From Clostridia bacterium (GTDB taxonomy: Bacteria > Bacillota > Clostridia > Oscillospirales > CAG-272), in the NCBI GenBank assembly GCA_017624905.1, contig JAGAMD010000006.1, positions 36,641-100,640 on the forward strand: 64,000 nt of DNA, given 5' to 3'. Shown here in pieces: positions 62,982 to 64,000 of this stretch; the first letter of the stretch is position 1, and each line of letters starts with the position of its first letter. The position numbers were made by a program, and so were the translations under genes. The notes beneath the pieces are model-generated. The model was not told where the DNA came from. It did not search any database and saw only the letters and a list, made by a program, of their open reading frames with translations.

Positions 62982-64000
62982 AATACTTTGAAAGAAACAG
63001 GCGCCGGCTGACCAAGCAACACTATATGCGTGGTACGCAAAAGAGCGTGAGTGGAACAAGCTCGGTAAAAATAGAGGACAGTGCGGGTGTTCCGATTAAA
63101 AGCATTGAAATTACAGGAAATACCGTGCAAGACATTAATCTTGAGCAAATGGATAGTTACCTTGACTATTTTAAAAATACGAATAATTATTCCTCGGCAG
63201 GGGTCAGCTACACTTATCGTATAGCATTGCCAAGCGAGTGGCAGGGAAAGGAGCTGACCTTTACTCTTGTGGAAATTAGCAAAATGACGGGAACAACCGT
63301 AAAGCTGTCAGACGGTGATGACGCCTTGTTTTCAAGCTCACAAATCTTGCTTAGCAGCAGCGGTGAGATTTCCTCTGTTACATCAAAAGCATATAAATAT
63401 TTGTTTTTTACAGGTGTTATAGGCACGCCATATGAGGTCGATGGCATTGGCTATACGGAGCTAACTGAAATAATCGAGTTTTGGAACAATTACCAAATGA
63501 CTGTAACAGGCACCATGACTGCATTCCCACAGCCTATTCAAAATGCAAATCAAAAAAGCACAAACTTGTTTGATGAAAGCACAGTCACAGTAGGCAAAGA
63601 AATATCTGCCGATGGCGTAGAAGGTAATAACTCTTACCAACGCTTGTCGGACTATATAGAGATTGAGCCGAGCACTACTTATAGATTAAGTGATGTTTAT
63701 AATGAATTTACATCGTTTACAAATACTTCACAAACTCAATATGCCAGATGTGCTTGTTATGACGAAAGCAAAATTTTGATTTCTGTACTGTTTGCTATTT
63801 CTAGAACTCAAAAAGGACAGCATACAACTACATTTACAACTCCAGAAAACGCAAAATACATAAGAATAACACAAGGTAAGTTCGCAGAGAAAACAATGCT
63901 CACAAAGGGCGAGGCTTTTGTGCCTTATTTACCTTTTGGAGATTATGGCTCAAAAATAGTATTACACGGAAAAAACCTTATTGATGATGTATATAATGTG
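62978..64000 (+). CDS. Tail-associated receptor-binding-type protein, N-terminal part (cut by window end)
   Basis: A GTG at 62978 (GTGA overlap with the previous stop) opens a frame that stays open for all 341 codons to the window end: KYFERNRRRLTKQHYMRGTQ. The first 150 residues include SAGVSYTYRIALPSEWQGKE. The last 150 look like a carbohydrate-binding-type module: STNLFDESTVTVGKEISA, YIEIEPSTTYRLSD, CYDESKILIS, TPENAKYIRITQG and FVPYLPFG, a layout repeated in many Gram-positive phage tail proteins. Start codon is not ATG, so it is easily missed. Confidence 0.65.
   Translation, partial: MKYFERNRRRLTKQHYMRGTQKSVSGTSSVKIEDSAGVPIKSIEITGNTVQDINLEQMDSYLDYFKNTNNYSSAGVSYTYRIALPSEWQGKELTFTLVEISKMTGTTVKLSDGDDALFSSSQILLSSSGEISSVTSKAYKYLFFTGVIGTPYEVDGIGYTELTEIIEFWNNYQMTVTGTMTAFPQPIQNANQKSTNLFDESTVTVGKEISADGVEGNNSYQRLSDYIEIEPSTTYRLSDVYNEFTSFTNTSQTQYARCACYDESKILISVLFAISRTQKGQHTTTFTTPENAKYIRITQGKFAEKTMLTKGEAFVPYLPFGDYGSKIVLHGKNLIDDVYNV

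Larger units (their letters stand above)
51715..64000 (+). mobile_element. Prophage, left part (continues past the window)
   Basis: From the tRNA-end attachment site onward every gene is on + and of phage type: terminase small and large, portal, scaffold, coat, connector, hub-like and fibre-like proteins. The order terminase-portal-scaffold-coat-connector with no tape measure, tail tube or sheath so far suggests a podovirus-like particle. No integrase, repressor or replication gene is visible; they should be on the far side. Confidence 0.88.

Overview
The window looks like a chromosomal segment of a low-GC, Gram-positive anaerobe of the class Clostridia, most likely an uncultured gut member of the Eubacteriales/Oscillospirales. 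The reasons are the AT-rich base composition, strong AGGAGG ribosome sites, consensus sigma-A promoters, a SpoVT sporulation regulator, a SpoIVFB-like protease, AddAB instead of RecBCD, a PotC-PotD fusion, and several families of short palindromic intergenic repeats. UGA is an ordinary stop here (argH, for example, ends in TGA), which makes one in-frame UGA discussed below stand out.

Layout. 1-3.7 kb: end of formate-THF ligase (fhs), tsaE, tsaB, rpiB and araA, closely packed on +. 4.1-6.1 kb: a secreted leucine-rich-repeat surface protein behind a consensus promoter with a T16 tract. 6.4-14.5 kb: a complete acetyl-cycle arginine operon, argG-argH-argC-argJ-argB-argD-argF, preceded by ARG-box-like sites. 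14.7-18.4 kb: two unknown membrane proteins, rarA, a small membrane protein and a site-2 protease. 18.4-23.1 kb: spermidine/putrescine transporter potA-potB-potCD. 23.1-25.4 kb: ttcA, a signal-less cell-wall amidase and spoVT. 25.5-31.2 kb: alpha-xylosidase-xylA-xylB on -, with a divergent AraC-type regulator. 31.3-37.2 kb: a CvpA-like membrane protein, aconitase and phosphoglucomutase. 37.3-45.7 kb: a GtrA/QueG-like fusion, addB and addA on -. 45.9-51.2 kb: a GyrB/ParE-type subunit, tadA, a lipoprotein, an aminotransferase and an Lrp regulator.

51.7-64.0 kb is the left part of a prophage integrated into a tRNA gene. A 20-bp piece of a tRNA 3' end (probably tRNA-Ser) and that tRNA's own terminator remain at the left edge. 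They are followed by terminase small and large, portal, scaffold, coat, a connector and a large hub-like protein, then fibre-like proteins. No tail-tube or tape-measure gene is seen, which suggests a short-tailed (podovirus-like) particle. The far end, with the integrase and intact tRNA, lies outside.

The most unusual signals are three. (1) At least three genes (ttcA, spoVT, an aminotransferase) have a short palindromic element at their 3' end, flanked by a second relic copy of that gene's own last 24-42 or more bases, always in the same orientation and before the terminator. In ttcA the element now encodes the C-terminus. (2) In the GtrA/QueG-like fusion an in-frame UGA sits exactly where the second Cys of a CxxCxxxCP iron-sulfur motif belongs, and the frame continues to a stop that touches the addB ribosome site. 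(3) AddB carries a 5 x 51-bp in-frame tandem repeat.
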